This document shows, piece after piece, positions 11,911-23,803 of a DNA stretch of 64,000 bases (position 1 is the first letter of the stretch; every line of letters starts with the position of its first letter). Under the pieces are notes generated by a model. That model ran no database searches. It saw only the letters and a list, made by a program, of their open reading frames with translations, and was not told the DNA's origin. Made by a program: the position numbers and the translations under genes. The stretch is from Aaosphaeria pasadenensis (taxonomy: Eukaryota > Ascomycota > Dothideomycetes > Pleosporales): the NCBI GenBank assembly GCA_022813625.1, contig JAKLMB010000014.1, positions 576,845 through 640,844 on the forward strand. Direction: 5' to 3'.

Positions 11911-14647
11911 TTGGCCCCGAGGTGAATATGCCAGTGCCCGTCCTATCACCCGATGCCTTTTCTCTCACTTCACCCTGGAATCCTGGAGACGTCGTGCCAG
12001 CCTGCCAGCCTAGCTCTTGCGCTAGACGCCGTTGGACAGAACCTCACGATTTCGGCCATTTCTTGGAATTATTTCACAAAAGTAATTAGCTAGAACAGCT
12101 CTACTCTACCGTTTCCAGCTCTACGCCTATTTCCATCCCATTTCGTCTTTCGTGTGCGGAGCTGTACGCTGCTAAAGAGCATCGCATGGATCTCGGATTC
12201 TCGGGGTAAGTCTGTGCTACCAGCGTCCGGCCACCAAAGGATTGACCCTGGCCCTGGGGCATTTCCCCCCGCGGGGCTCCGCGACAAGTTACGGAGCGCC
12301 TGAATTAGCCCATCTGCGAAATAGTTTCTAGTTTCATTCGTGGAACATCTGGCCAAGGATCAGGACCATGATATTTGTTTGCGGGGGTGGAGACAACCAG
12401 CCTATGTAACCCTGCAAGATGGGCATCCAGTCTAATTACCTACGTTAGTTGGGTGGGTGGCTAACTTGGACGGTTGTGGTGTCACGGAGACACTTGGATT
12501 AGTCTATTACCTACACTTCACTACGAGGTACACTTTCATTCGCAACCTCAGGCCTGCACGCACGCATCCTTCGGCAAGGGCCAAACGAAGGAAGGCCCAT
12601 GACCAGTCGGTTTGGGTGCTGGGTTGTCCTCCTTGCTTTGCTGATTGGACATAAGCAGGACGGCATTGTCAAAATACGGCTCGCAGGCTTCGCCATACAA
12701 AAGCCATGCCATACTCCAGGGTAACATTGAGGGTCCAATACTCCGCACGATGATGATCACCTTCCTACCTTACGTAGGCGCGTGTGTATGTGTAAGTGTA
12801 AGTATGGTGCGGGATCCACGACCGACCGTAGAAGTCATCTGGAACAATTCGTATCGCTCCAACTCTCCGCCTCCGCGACGTGCACTAACGTACGACCCAC
12901 GATTTATTGCAGCAGTTCAGACCGCCCGCGCAAGCGATTGTGGGTCCCCGCATCTCGAGGGACAAGCTCAGCTTTTCCCAAGCCGCGGGATCGCGGCCGT
13001 TAGTTAATTGGGGAACGGAAAGCTCGAGGGCTAGGAAATCTTGTTTTCACTTTATGTTGTTTCCAGCCCGCCTTGCGCTTCCTTCGCACGAGGTTGGAGC
13101 TACGCTGCGAGTTGTTGTTGTTATTCGACGGACGGACGTGTCGTCGAAAGAAGCCTATACTGCATTTCGCAACGGTTCCTTGGTAGTCTGAGCTTGTCCT
13201 TCTTGTTCCCATCGCCTTTTTGCCTGTGACGGGATTGTCAAGCCACAACCACATTGACCACCACCCGCCGCCAGCCCCCGACATCACGCTTGGTCTGTAT
13301 GGGGAACCCTTCCGCCTGAGCAAACGTCAAGGCGCGAATATCGTCATGATATAATGAATTGTTCGATGAGGCTCTTCAGCGGGAACGCAAATCGCGATTC
13401 GTTTTCGTGGTGGAGAAGGAGTATTAACTGCTTGTACACGCACTAGGTATTGTCATCATACCATCGCTCCCCCATCCCGCCAATGGAAATGCAAGATGGG
13501 AATATTGTGCTGTACGATTTATTGCCTTGAATGTAAGATGGACAAGGCTTGCCTTGCCTTTTGCCTTGCCTGTCAGACCTGGCAGACCGGGCTTCTGTGA
13601 AGCATAAGGTGCGGGTCATTGTCACACCACACCACAGCTGCAGCATAAATGATTTCGAGAAAATGTTGAGTTGGATATCAGCACATGTGAATGAGATTTT
13701 CCGTGAGGATTGGACACGCAGATCTCTTGCTTGACCTTTGTTTGTTGTGTATTTCAAAACTTGCGCTCCCACAGTGCAAGTAGTAAAAGCTACAGTTTTC
13801 TCATAAAGTATTGAGACTTTTCCTCGGAGATTGCGGGCACTTCGCTTTCCATTCGTCGACATTCCCACCTAGCGCATGGTTCCTATTCCTACTCGTAGCG
13901 TGCATGCGTGCGTGCGCATGTGCGTACTTTACAACGATACCCTCGGCAACAAAGCCACCTCTTTGGCCTTCACATCCGGCTTTGCGGCGCTTTGGTAGGC
14001 TGGTGGCGATGGGGGATGTCGACGTCCCAAAGCCCATGACTCGCTAGAACGGACCTACACCCGCCCACGCCACCATTGCTTGTTTGCCATGCTCGCTCCG
14101 CTTCCTTTCCTTTCCTGACACTGCGGCGGGACGGCTGGGATGGATTGTTTCTTGCCCCATGGAGATAGCTATCCGGTGTGTTGCGGTGTGGTGCGGTGCG
14201 GAGGTTGTCGGTCGGTCAGGTGATGGGGTAACTACGTGCCTGGGTAACTTACCGTCGTCGCGTTTCTGTCGTCTCTCCTCATCTCGTCTCGTATCCCCGC
14301 CCGGAGTTGAGTGGAAGATGTCTCGTGTTTTTGTAGATGGTAGGTATTCCGTACTGCGATAACAAGTGGGAGGTCTGCCGCTCCGAATGTTTTCCACAGC
14401 AGAGGCAAATCTATACCCCGAATCTACAAAAATGCAGCGTCGAACTTTAGCTCCGTGGATAGAATTCGGCGAAAGGAGTTAAGAATGCTGACGAACACAA
14501 TTCACTGGATAGCACTTACACCATGCTTGGGTACAGCCGCCTGGCTTGTGTCCAGAGAGCGGTGCACTCGCACTTGCTGATTTCGACGTTGCCGTGTCGG
14601 AGGTACGGTCTGACGACGGCCAGAGTATGTAAAAACAACGCTGTAGC

Positions 14648-15052
14648 ATGAACGAGACCGGCTCGAACTATGTATTTTGGAATCAATATCGCAAGGAAGA
14701 AGCTTGTGGTCTACACGAGACTCCAGAAACCGCCTCCGAAGAGGTTGATTTCATTTCTCGCTCCATTCACATCGTCAACGCCCCTGTCGATGTTGAAAGC
14801 CTTGTGCATGCAATCTGGACTGTTGCCACAGCAGGAATGCTGCGGATGTGTTCCAGAATGATTCATGCTTTGGTTGAAGGAGATGGACCCAGCTGGAGAT
14901 ATTGTACACATCACACTCAACTCACTGAGGTGTATCGTGTTCGTTCGACCCTAGTGTGTCGCGGTTTGGACAGTATGTCTGATGATGTTCGGGCGAGCGT
15001 CACTACTGCGCTGAATGAGGCAGGATTTCGCGGAAATCGGATCGTTTTATGA
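14648..15052 (+). CDS. Hypothetical ORF, weak
   Basis: Open frame of 134 codons that I do not recognise. The translation is of ordinary composition (e.g. FISRSIHIVNAPVDVESLVHAIWTVA) with no signal peptide, membrane segment or known motif. It lies 121 bp from the 3' end of the secreted GH3 gene and is convergent with it. It could be one exon of a longer gene or a chance frame; I found no good splice partner upstream. Confidence 0.25.
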   Translation: MNETGSNYVFWNQYRKEEACGLHETPETASEEVDFISRSIHIVNAPVDVESLVHAIWTVATAGMLRMCSRMIHALVEGDGPSWRYCTHHTQLTEVYRVRSTLVCRGLDSMSDDVRASVTTALNEAGFRGNRIVL

Positions 15053-15173
15053 GTAATTTTTGTGGTAATGATGGGAGCTCAATTGCTAGATTCTTCTGTT
15101 CCTGTAGCGATCGTAAGCATACACGAAAAGATCATAGTAGTGAGCAAGTAATGAACAAGATAGCAGTCCCACC

Positions 15174-17632
15174 TCAAAGTACTTTGAATTTCTTCTGAAC
15201 AGGTAGATCTCTAGAGCTAAATCCTACCACAAGTGTAAATTCACCCTCAGGAACTCGCCAGGCTTGGTGAACGATATCCCAAACACTCAGATCACGCCGT
15301 TGGAGTGAGAAAGATACGTTGATGCTCTGACCCGCACCTACGGTTACCTTCTCAAATCCTCGAAGGACCTTGGGTGTGTCGCTTTCAGGTATACTAGCAT
15401 AAAGCTGGATTGTCGTGGAGCCAGTACGATCTCCCACGTTTTCTACTTGGGTAGACACATTGAAGAGTTCTTCGAAGAGGTCAGGATTGCCACCAGGTTG
15501 TATGGTCCTCTCAGGATCCGGAAAAGCGGAGACGGTAGTATTACCAGTTTTGTGGATCGACAATTCGCTGGTAAGTTTGAATGTAGTGTATCCCAATCCG
15601 AAGCCAAACTCAAAAAGCGGAGTGATATTTCTAGCATCAAAGTGTCGATAGTCAATCAAGGTTCCTTCTGTATAGTTCGCTTGCCACGCTTCAGAATCGG
15701 TTGCTTCTGGCCTTGTAAGATTAAGGATAGGTATGTCGTAGTCAGAACCATTTCTGGGTATCGTATATGGTAATCGACCTGTTGGCTCTCGATCACCAAA
15801 GAGAACGTCAACAATTGAATTTCCTATTTGTTCGCCAGGTAGATGTGCGGCTAGTATCGCGGTAACATTGTCGGATTCAGCCCAAGGAAGCGTATTAACC
15901 CCGGCAGAATTTGTTATAACAATGGTACTAGGACAGCGAGCGCTCACGCTCTCCACGACAGCCGTTGAATTCCAATTATTTTCGAAGGACGTGCGATCAA
16001 TTCCTTCAGATGCCCAGGTTTTGAGGAAGACGAGGCATACCTCCGGAACAGGCCAGATGCTGGTGAAATCGTCTTGGGCCAATCTTTCATTATCCAGTAG
16101 ATACTGCACACGCCCTTTCCACTGGGAAGTACGGTTGATAATGGCATGGAGAGGTGATATGATAGAAGAATGTCGAGCCGAACCGGAACCACCGCCAACA
16201 TCCAAGGTCCCGAATTCATACCCGTTAAGGGTGCCAGCATATGACACGGATGTGAAACCACTCATCAAGTCTCCAGCTGCGTTGCCAAACACTCCAATGT
16301 TCTTTGGCTTCTGCAAGGGTAGCGTCCCATTCGAGTTCTTCAATAGAACCGTGCCGGCTGCACCGATTTCTCGGATAAGCTCAGCGTGAGTACCACGCAC
16401 ATCTCGAGCTTCGATAGCTCTAACATTGGCCAAAGGCACCTGCCGATTGTACTGAGCCGCCATGGCCAGGGCTGATGTTGGATCGACTGTTGGATATCCT
16501 TTGTCTTGGCCTAGAGCGAAGTAAGGCGAAAGGATCCTGCGAACCATATCATCCAGTCGAGACTCTGGTATAGTTCCATTCCGAACAGCAGCCTCTAAAT
16601 TGATTCCCCACAAGGTCTTACCAGTTCGGAATCCGTCCAGGTCAACAGGACCGGGCATGTTCATGTCTTGGCCAGCCAGAACTGCTTTTGCTAGAGATCG
16701 CGTTGCAGACCAATCCGAAACGACAAAGCCCTGGAACCCCAATGCTTTCTTGAGCAATCCATCCACTGTATGGCTGTTTTCACAGGAGTGCGTGCCATTC
16801 ACACGATTGTATGAGCACATGACTGACGCTACACCAGCTCTGATTGCGTTGACAAACGGCCATAAGTAGAGTTCATGCATTGTTCGGTCGTCGATGTTAC
16901 TTGAATACGCATTGACAGTGACACCATCAATGACTGTTGCACTTCTCTGTGTCTCTTGCTCGTTTCCTATGTAATGCTTCGCATTTGCCTGAACTCCTTG
17001 CTCTTGAACTCCTTCAATTGTTTTAGCCATCGCCACGCCGGAGAGGTATGGATCTGGAGAAAATCCTTCCCAATTGCGGCCTCCAAGCGGATGTCTTCCA
17101 AGGGGTCCTGCTACGGGCCTGCGCATATTAGTGAATAGTTCATCAAGAATCGAATTGTACATCTTTCTATAAGCCAACATTGCTTAGCGGGAGAGAAACG
17201 AGAATGGCGATGGTACCCAAGAAAGACATTCGCTCCCTTCCCACGGAACTCTTGTCCAAGAGCCGATCCGCGCTCATACATCAATTGTCGATCCCATGTA
17301 GCACCAACAGTGATCCCAGACGGAAATATACTGATAAGATCATTGCGATTGAGACCGGTAGGCCCATCCTGAAGACAAATGCCCGTGAAATTGAGTCGAG
17401 GGATCGGAGCTATCACACCTATGCAGCCCATACCAGAAAACGATGCAGCTCCCGTCACAAGGTATGTTTTTTCTGAGATGTTGAGTTTTTTGATAAACTC
17501 GTCCGCTCTTTGTTGGCCGTGGGCCCAATCAACAGTAGGTTTAGCTGTCCTAGATGAGTGTTCGCTTGCATGTGTAGGCATTGCAACCCATGCTGCAAGT
17601 GAGAAAAGCCACATCAATTGAGTGGTGAACAT
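15174..17632 (-). CDS. Secreted GH3 beta-glucosidase
   Basis: Retaining beta-glycosidase hydrolysing terminal beta-D-glucosyl residues outside the cell; the same family includes fungal avenacinase/tomatinase-type saponin deglucosylases. Two exons, 17217-17632 and 15174-17118, with a 98-nt intron that splits a glycine codon; 786 aa. An N-terminal signal peptide (MFTTQLMWLFSLAAWVAMPTHA) is clear. GICLQDGPTGL, NAKHYIGNEQE (about 184-194) and FVVSDWSATRS with the nucleophile Asp at about 274 define the (beta/alpha)8 domain. LPGEQIGNSIVDVLFGDREPTGRLPYT marks the second domain. A fibronectin-III-like C-terminal domain ends with VQKKFKVL. It diverges from the PA14 GH3 gene across a 971-bp shared promoter carrying tandem CCG-N4-CGG elements. 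Glucose is the default sugar preference; the exact aglycone is unknown. Confidence 0.93.
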
Positions 17633-18603
17633 GATGGGAGTATTTCTTATTGAGCCAGATGGTAGTGGAAATGGTTATGTGGCGTACTTCGGAAAAGCTC
17701 ACATAGGCAGAGCTTCTACCTGTAGCATTATATACTGCCACGGCGAATCTCGAGACGTGATGTTGGCAATTGCAACCGCTGCCGAGATGTAAAAGTGGTC
17801 AATCGAACATGTTCCTTTCTTGCTCCTGTGATTCTAGTTGCCGTGCTCCTTCGGCACGGGGTCCATTGTAGGTTTAAATGCGGGGAATTGGCTGCATGGT
17901 CACGATCGAACTGCACCCGGTAACTACTGGGTACGCTGATTACTTCCCTACACAGTAGGTACCTTGCCTGATGTAGCACATAATGAGGACATTTCAGGAC
18001 AGTGCCGTATTCGGGACAATGCCGTATTCGGCGAATTGCTATACGCGTATTTGTACCCGGGACAATCCTGCATGAAACTCTGGCAAGTACACAAACAATC
18101 TTCCTATAGTATAATCCCTTAAAAAATAGTAGCAGCTATAGTATACAGTTTAAAGTAGAAATTAAGTTTGCTAATATACCAGAATGTGGGCTTGGAATAG
18201 TTATAGTTTTAAAATATCATGTCAACAGTGCAATGTTCTCTGCTGCGTACCCTTTTCACACCTAGCCATCGACGACACATGGTTGGAACATGCACTTGCA
18301 ACACCACAATGACTCGTGAGCTTACTCGTACAACACGTCGAAATTTTGTATTGGGAGATGATAGTATCGGGTGTCCAAAGGCTAAGGTTTGCCAAGATAA
18401 ATATCCCGCGGAGAATTTCAGAGGTTGGGTTGCTTTAAGCCTGGCAGTTATGCAGCAACATGCGGCAATCGACCGATTTAATTCCCCGTGTTCGTTTATT
18501 GCTTCGAACTACCGATAGTATGTACTAGTCATGAATAGACTTACATAAATATAGGAACTTTAGAGACTCATTTTCCAACAAAGTTCGACTCGCTACCCAA
18601 AAT
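17633..18603. promoter_or_regulatory. Shared divergent promoter of two GH3 genes
   Basis: 971 bp between the divergent starts of the secreted and the PA14 beta-glucosidase. It holds the tandem 17-bp repeat at 17997-18030, an AT-rich island (about 18100-18230) and a TATA-like ATAAATATA at 18545-18553, some 50 bp before the PA14 GH3 start. A 99-codon plus-strand frame at 18219-18518 lacks support. The arrangement suggests co-regulation of the pair. Confidence 0.6.
17997..18030. repeat. Tandem 17-bp repeat with CCG-N4-CGG sites
   Basis: Two direct copies of ggacaRtgccgtattcg differing at one base (R = g, then a). Each copy creates an everted triplet pair CCG-TATT-CGG (18005-18014 and 18022-18031). 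The junction also forms CGG-N7-CCG (18012-18024). Paired CGG triplets with fixed spacing are the usual targets of Zn(II)2Cys6 dimers, and one such factor is encoded 3.8 kb away at 21853. Binding itself is inference. Confidence 0.8.
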
Positions 18604-21379
18604 ATGGATTCTCAAGATTACCTTGACGTAGATGCTCTCATAAATGACTTGAGTCTGTCAGAAAAAATTGCGTTACTATCTGGTGCGGGTGCTTGCAGCA
18701 CTGTGACGAATGAACGCTTGAAAATACCGGTCCTTGAGGTATCTACGATCGCTTGAGTCCGGTTTTGGTTCTCGCTAATCTGAATGGCCTAGACATCTGA
18801 CGGTCCCCATGGATTGCGCGGAGGTGGTGGACGCTTCTACAACATGGTAAGTGGCTAGATACAACGCTCAACGACGATACATGGTACTCAAAGTCTGCGT
18901 TGCATACTGATTTATACATTCAAAGCCACCAGGTTATCAATTTCCATCCGCGACCGCCCTAGGTGCTACGTTCGATACAGAATTGATGTATGCCGCAGGT
19001 CAATTGATAGGGCAAGAGGGTCGTCGTAAAGGCGTTGGAGTTGCTTTGGCTCCCACAGTGTGCCTTCAACGATCCCCTCTGTTAGGCCGTGGTTTTGAGG
19101 CTTTTGGCGAAGACCCAATGTTGAGCGGTACAATGGCTGCTCACTATGTCCGTGGCGTACAAGACTGCAAAGTTGCTGTATCTCTTAAACATTACGTGGC
19201 TCACGACCAGTCCGCCAAAGCTCTAGAAGATGAGACTTTCATGTCGCAACGCACCCTACGAGAGCTTCACCTCCTTCCCTTCCAAATTGTACAACGTCAA
19301 GCTAAGCCATGGTCGTATATGGCAGCATATCAACGCATTAACGGTATTCACGTGAGCGAGGACCCATTTCTGCTCAAGAAGATTCTCCGCGAGGAATGGG
19401 GTTTCGATGGTCTTGTCATGAGTGATTGGTGGGGAACGTACAGCACTGCCGAAGCGCTCAACGCGGGTCTAGACTTGGAGATGCCTGGACCAAGTATTTG
19501 GCGAGGAAAACAGCTTGCCACAGCGGTAGACGCTCGCAAAGTCAGAGTGAAGACCATCGATCGAGCTGTCAGAAACCTACTCAACTTGATCAATAAGACA
19601 CTTCATCCGCCTCGTCAGGATGGAGATGGTGAAGACACACCAAGTTCTCGAACTACTATTCGAAAAATGGCAACAAATTACATTGTGCTTCTCAAAAATA
19701 CGAGGCAAACGCTCCCACTGTGTGCAGCTGATGCAGATAACTCGTTTGGTTTCATTGGCGAATTATTCGAGTACCCTGCGCATGCCGGGGGTGGCAGCTC
19801 CGAATCCACTCCATTTTATGTCAGCTCACCACTGGATGCGATCTCTGAAGTCCTGGGCGTCGGAAGAGTTCGCTACCAGCCCGGTTGCTACAGTGAGTCG
19901 TTGACTGGTTACTTATTATGATTCATGCTAATCTGGGATTGCTAGCACGGCGATGGACACCTAACATTAGGTCCGATTTATTCCTAACTGGGACTGAGAA
20001 ACCTGGATTGTTTCTGGAATGGTTCGGGGAGGATCCACAGGACTTTCCGACAACACCGACTCTCCATACTGATACAACAACAAATACGATGATGTATTTC
20101 AGTCAATTGAAGATTGACAATGTTCCGGATACTTATTATATTCGCATCACTACCGATTACATTTCACCTCAAACGGGGACCTACCGTCTCGCTCTCTCCA
20201 CATGTGGGAAAGCTAAACTCTGGGTCAATGATTATCTGGCTGTCGACCAATGGTCACGCCAGCCCCACAAGACAGACGATACAGCTTGCTTCAACAAGCT
20301 TACCACCGAAGAGTTCTACGATATTGATGTTCAGAAGGGTGTTAAGTACAAGGTATGCATACTGATGACCAACAAGCCGTTGCAACCGATTGCTGGTACC
20401 CCGGGGGCCGGAGGTGTCCGACTTGGCGGCCAGTTCTTGAGAAATGAAGACCAAGCGATTGTGGACGCAGTGGAGCTTGCACGTGAAGTTAGTATTCCCG
20501 TGGTCATCGTCGGCCTTGGCTCGGACTATGAATATGAAGCCTCAGATCGCACTCACCTACGGCTCTCAAGGCGGCAAGATGAGATGGTCAGGAGAGTCTG
20601 TGAAGCAAATTCTCGGACCGTGAGTCAACCATCACTCGTGATCAAAAATGTGGAAGGCGTGCTGATTGGCTTTGTAGGTCGTGGTAGTTCAAACTGGCAT
20701 GCCCATTGAAATGCCGTGGATCGACAAAGCCGCAAGTGTTCTGCACTGCTGGCTTGGTGGTCAGGAAACCGGTCACGCTCTTGCGGACATTCTCTTTGGA
20801 AAAACAAATCCCTCTGGTCGCTTATCTGTGACCTTCCCTAGACGACTCGAAGATAACCCTGCCTTCCTAAATTTTGGCAAGTCGGAACACTCGATATACT
20901 ACGGTGAAGGCGTATTTCTTGGGTACCGTTATTATGAGAAGCTCAGCGTCCCCCCGCTGTTTTACTTCGGCTATGGCCTTTCTTATACAACCTTTGACTA
21001 CAATAACGTAGTTGTCCCGGAAGTATTTCAAGGCGGTGCCGAAGGCACGTTGACTATTTCTGTCGATGTAACAAATACAGGTTCCGTAGATGGTGCTGAA
21101 ACGGTTCAAGTCTATGTTTCCGACTGCGAATCTTCTGTGCAGCGGCCACGCAAGGAGTTGAAGGGATTCACAAAGGTCTTTCTGAAAAAAGGAGACACGA
21201 GAACTTGCCGCGTCACACTGGACAAATACGCTGTGTCATTCTGGTCCGAGAAGATTGATCAATGGGTTGCCGAAGCTGGAGGATTCAATGTCATTATTGC
21301 ACGAAGTTCCAACCCAGCGGATGAGTTGGTACAGAAAAGATTCAACCTTCCCGAGACATTCACTTGGTCTGGCCTGTAG
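18604..21379 (+). CDS. GH3 beta-glucosidase with PA14 domain, no leader
   Basis: Retaining beta-glucosidase of the PA14-inserted GH3 type (fungal BglI/BglJ-like, related to yeast-type enzymes), expected to act inside the cell or at its surface since no signal peptide is visible. Five exons: 18604-18738, 18793-18846, 18926-19892, 19946-20619 and 20678-21379, 843 aa, all phases matching. TSDGPHGLRGGG, SLKHYVAHDQ and LVMSDWWGTYS (nucleophile Asp near 230) form the catalytic barrel. The PA14 region is about residues 400-555 (GTEKPGLFLEWF to the KYKVCILMTNK segment). VVVQTGMPIEMPW and LFGKTNPSGRLSVTFP belong to the second domain, and a fibronectin-III-like end closes the protein. Reading straight through any one exon would give a broken protein; spliced, the gene looks fully intact. 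It probably finishes hydrolysis of oligosaccharides imported by the neighbouring permease. Confidence 0.93.
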
Positions 21380-21852
21380 TTGGTGTTTGCAAAGCAATCA
21401 GGGTCCGCCCCAATAGAGACATATAATTTGAAGTAGTTGAAAACACAGCCACAAGTAGAATCTATTACCTTGATCATGTTAGTTGATACGGACGCCCGAA
21501 CACTCCGTTACCAGTCGTCCAGTTGGTGAAGTTTGCTGTCACCGGACTCTTGGGCAGTAGATTTGTCGACTGACACGGATATTGGCGCGTACATACAGGC
21601 ACGAGGGTTCCTGTGGCTCTGTCGGACGATTTTTGAATCCATTTTCGATGCATCATCTATTATTGCTTGGTCCGTTGTACTGAAATAGCGTCGTTTATAA
21701 GCCTCCCTCGGCGGTCAGGCTAGACAAGCATCACATGATCGTCTTCGCACTCCTCGCCCCACGCTCCATCCACCCACTACCTATACTTCTTCCACGGAGA
21801 ATTCAAGCACAAGCACATCAGTCGCTCTACGACTTCCAAACCTCACCTTGGA
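21380..21852. promoter_or_regulatory. Promoter region of the Zn2Cys6 factor
   Basis: 473 bp between the PA14 GH3 stop and the transcription factor start. A TATA-like TTTATAAG is at 21694-21701, about 150 bp before the ATG. No coding sequence. Confidence 0.45.
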
Positions 21853-23803
21853 ATGGAGACAAGGTCAGGGCAGAGCAATACAGCTAGCGCAATGCGTCAA
21901 CATCAGCTTGATAAACCAATACGATCGCGGAACAATCTCGCCGCGTGCGATGCATGCAAGCGACGCAAGGTCAAATGCGACGCCGGGGATCCATGTTCTA
22001 ATTGTCGCATCTCGCAATTGACATGCGAGCATCAAATGCTGCCTCGCAAACGAGGGCGTCCATCAAGAGCGGCTGGCCCTTCGGCAGGTACACCAATTCA
22101 CAATGCGATGGGATTGGTTTTGACGCAAAGCAATGTCAACCTGGGCCCATCTACCCCAGATGAGGGTACTCATGACCATCTCCAGCTTCCTAGCGACGCC
22201 GTTTCCGATACCTCGACTCCTCCAAGTTCTTTGATAGAAACCACGAGCCTGAATTCAACACTCGTTACCCAGGAGACAACGTCAAACATCCAGTCTGCGT
22301 TCTCAAGTCCTCTGCGCATTACAACCCGTCACGACTTTTCTCTGGACGCCGCGACGATTTCTCAAAAACTCATTCATGCTGTTCAGCCGTGCCATACCGA
22401 GACTATAACCGATTTCATGCACAAATGCGTCGATCTCTTCATGTTGTATCAGTTTCCAAACACACCAATCGCGCATGAACCAACGCTCCGGTCAGCAATT
22501 GCACTTTTCGATCGCACTTCGGTGATGTTGCTCGCATCACCGCCCTACGCCGACTCGACCTCTGTCGAGCCACTGAGACGATTTACTCTGGTCACGGCTA
22601 TTTGTGCCCTTGTCGTCTCCGTTATGCCTCGAGAGCTACTTGACTCCCCCAAGGACCTTTTCTGGCCATACTACTACGCATCACGAGCAATGCTGAGACT
22701 CTATGAGGAATATGACTTAGAATTCCCCGACTGGTCCTCATTCTGCATTCGGACATGGCACTCGGCAGGATTGGAGAACACAACGGGCCGAGACGTAATC
22801 TCTTCACACATACATCGTGAAGGAACTTTCCTGGCACTGAAAGCTCGAATCTATGATGAAAATGTTATTGGCTCCCTCCTTCCCGTTGATGCACGGCTCC
22901 TACGCATGAATTGGTGGCTGTCGTACCTGGCCGATAAGACTGCAGCAGCTTTCGACAAAGTGCCGTATGTCATTAGCGATGGATTTTGCGATGACAGAAT
23001 CACGATTGACGAGGAGAAGGAACACGAGAATCTTCTTCTCGACCCGTCTAGGCCATGGAACCAGAATCGCTTTGAACATAAGCTCCTGCTCGGTTTTCAA
23101 TTTAAAAGACGTCTATGGGCAGCAGCCGCAGACGTAGTCCACGGGATCAGACTGCACTCGAAAAATAATCGATCTGACTTTGCAGATAACAGGCCAGATC
23201 AACAGTCCACTGATAGACTATATGGTCTGTATCTACATTTTTGTGGTATTATCGATGACCTTCCACAATGGTTGCAATTACCAGATGCTGCGGCCGGGCC
23301 CGTGGAGCCGGAAGTCGTGCAGTACCAAGCCTTGAGTTTCTGGGCCCAACGTAGTAATATACTCTCTGTGTATCACTGCATGAGAATTGTCATACTACAA
23401 TTATGCCTTGACGCCGATCTTGCTGAGGTGGTAGGACTTAATAATATGCCAATCTCGTGGGCCATGCGTAAACTTGAGATCTGTCAAGATTTCCTTCGCG
23501 AGTTATCACTCATACCATTCAATTGTTACAGAGTCCAAGGCGAACCTGCAGTAAGTAATGGCGTTCAAGGCATCACGTTGGCATCTGAAGTCGAATTGCT
23601 AACTAGGCTATTGAACCTAGGTCGAGCGAGTCCGTAGGGTTGGAAGCATTCTGCTAGCCGTCGTGAACGATCCGCCTACCCCGCCAATTGAGAAAAGAGC
23701 ACGCACCCAACTCGAGAAGCTGTTGGACATCCTTTCCAGTTTGGACTCGAGAGCAACCGACCATCTTCAGGATCTGGAGAATAATGCCAACATCTGCTCA
23801 TGA
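21853..23803 (+). CDS. Zn(II)2Cys6 transcription factor, likely cluster regulator
   Basis: Fungal binuclear-cluster activator. Two exons, 21853-23550 and 23621-23803, 626 aa. The zinc cluster CX2CX6CX5CX2CX6C uses C32, C35, C42, C48, C51 and C58 (CDACKRRKVKCDAGDPCSNC...), followed by a basic linker PRKRGRPSR and a Ser/Thr-rich spacer. The rest is a fungal-specific middle homology region (e.g. FTLVTAICALVVSVMPRELL, MNWWLSYLADKTAAAFDK). The intron choice matters: acceptor 23620 gives a 60-residue C-terminus ending ENNANICS, whereas the nearer acceptor at 23605 runs into a stop quickly. It sits between the GH3 pair and the sugar porter, so a pathway-specific role is likely. The general architecture recalls carbohydrate regulators, but I cannot assign it to XlnR, ClrB or AmyR. 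Confidence 0.88.

Larger units (their letters stand above)
11625..14647. other. Long gene-poor region
   Basis: About 3 kb upstream of the MFS permease without a supported gene. It holds a pentanucleotide microsatellite (11656-11685), a short perfect inverted repeat (11892-11910), CTTGCC-rich repeats near 13540-13570, and GTGCG-rich sequence near 13900-13925. Frames of 100-140 codons occur (e.g. 12645-13007, 13443-13868) but show no domain, no signal peptide and no splice partners. Confidence 0.5.

Noticed and set aside
18219..18518. 99-codon plus-strand frame between the two GH3 genes
   Set aside because: It overlaps the expected promoter, has no domain, signal peptide or splice partner, and its composition is irregular.
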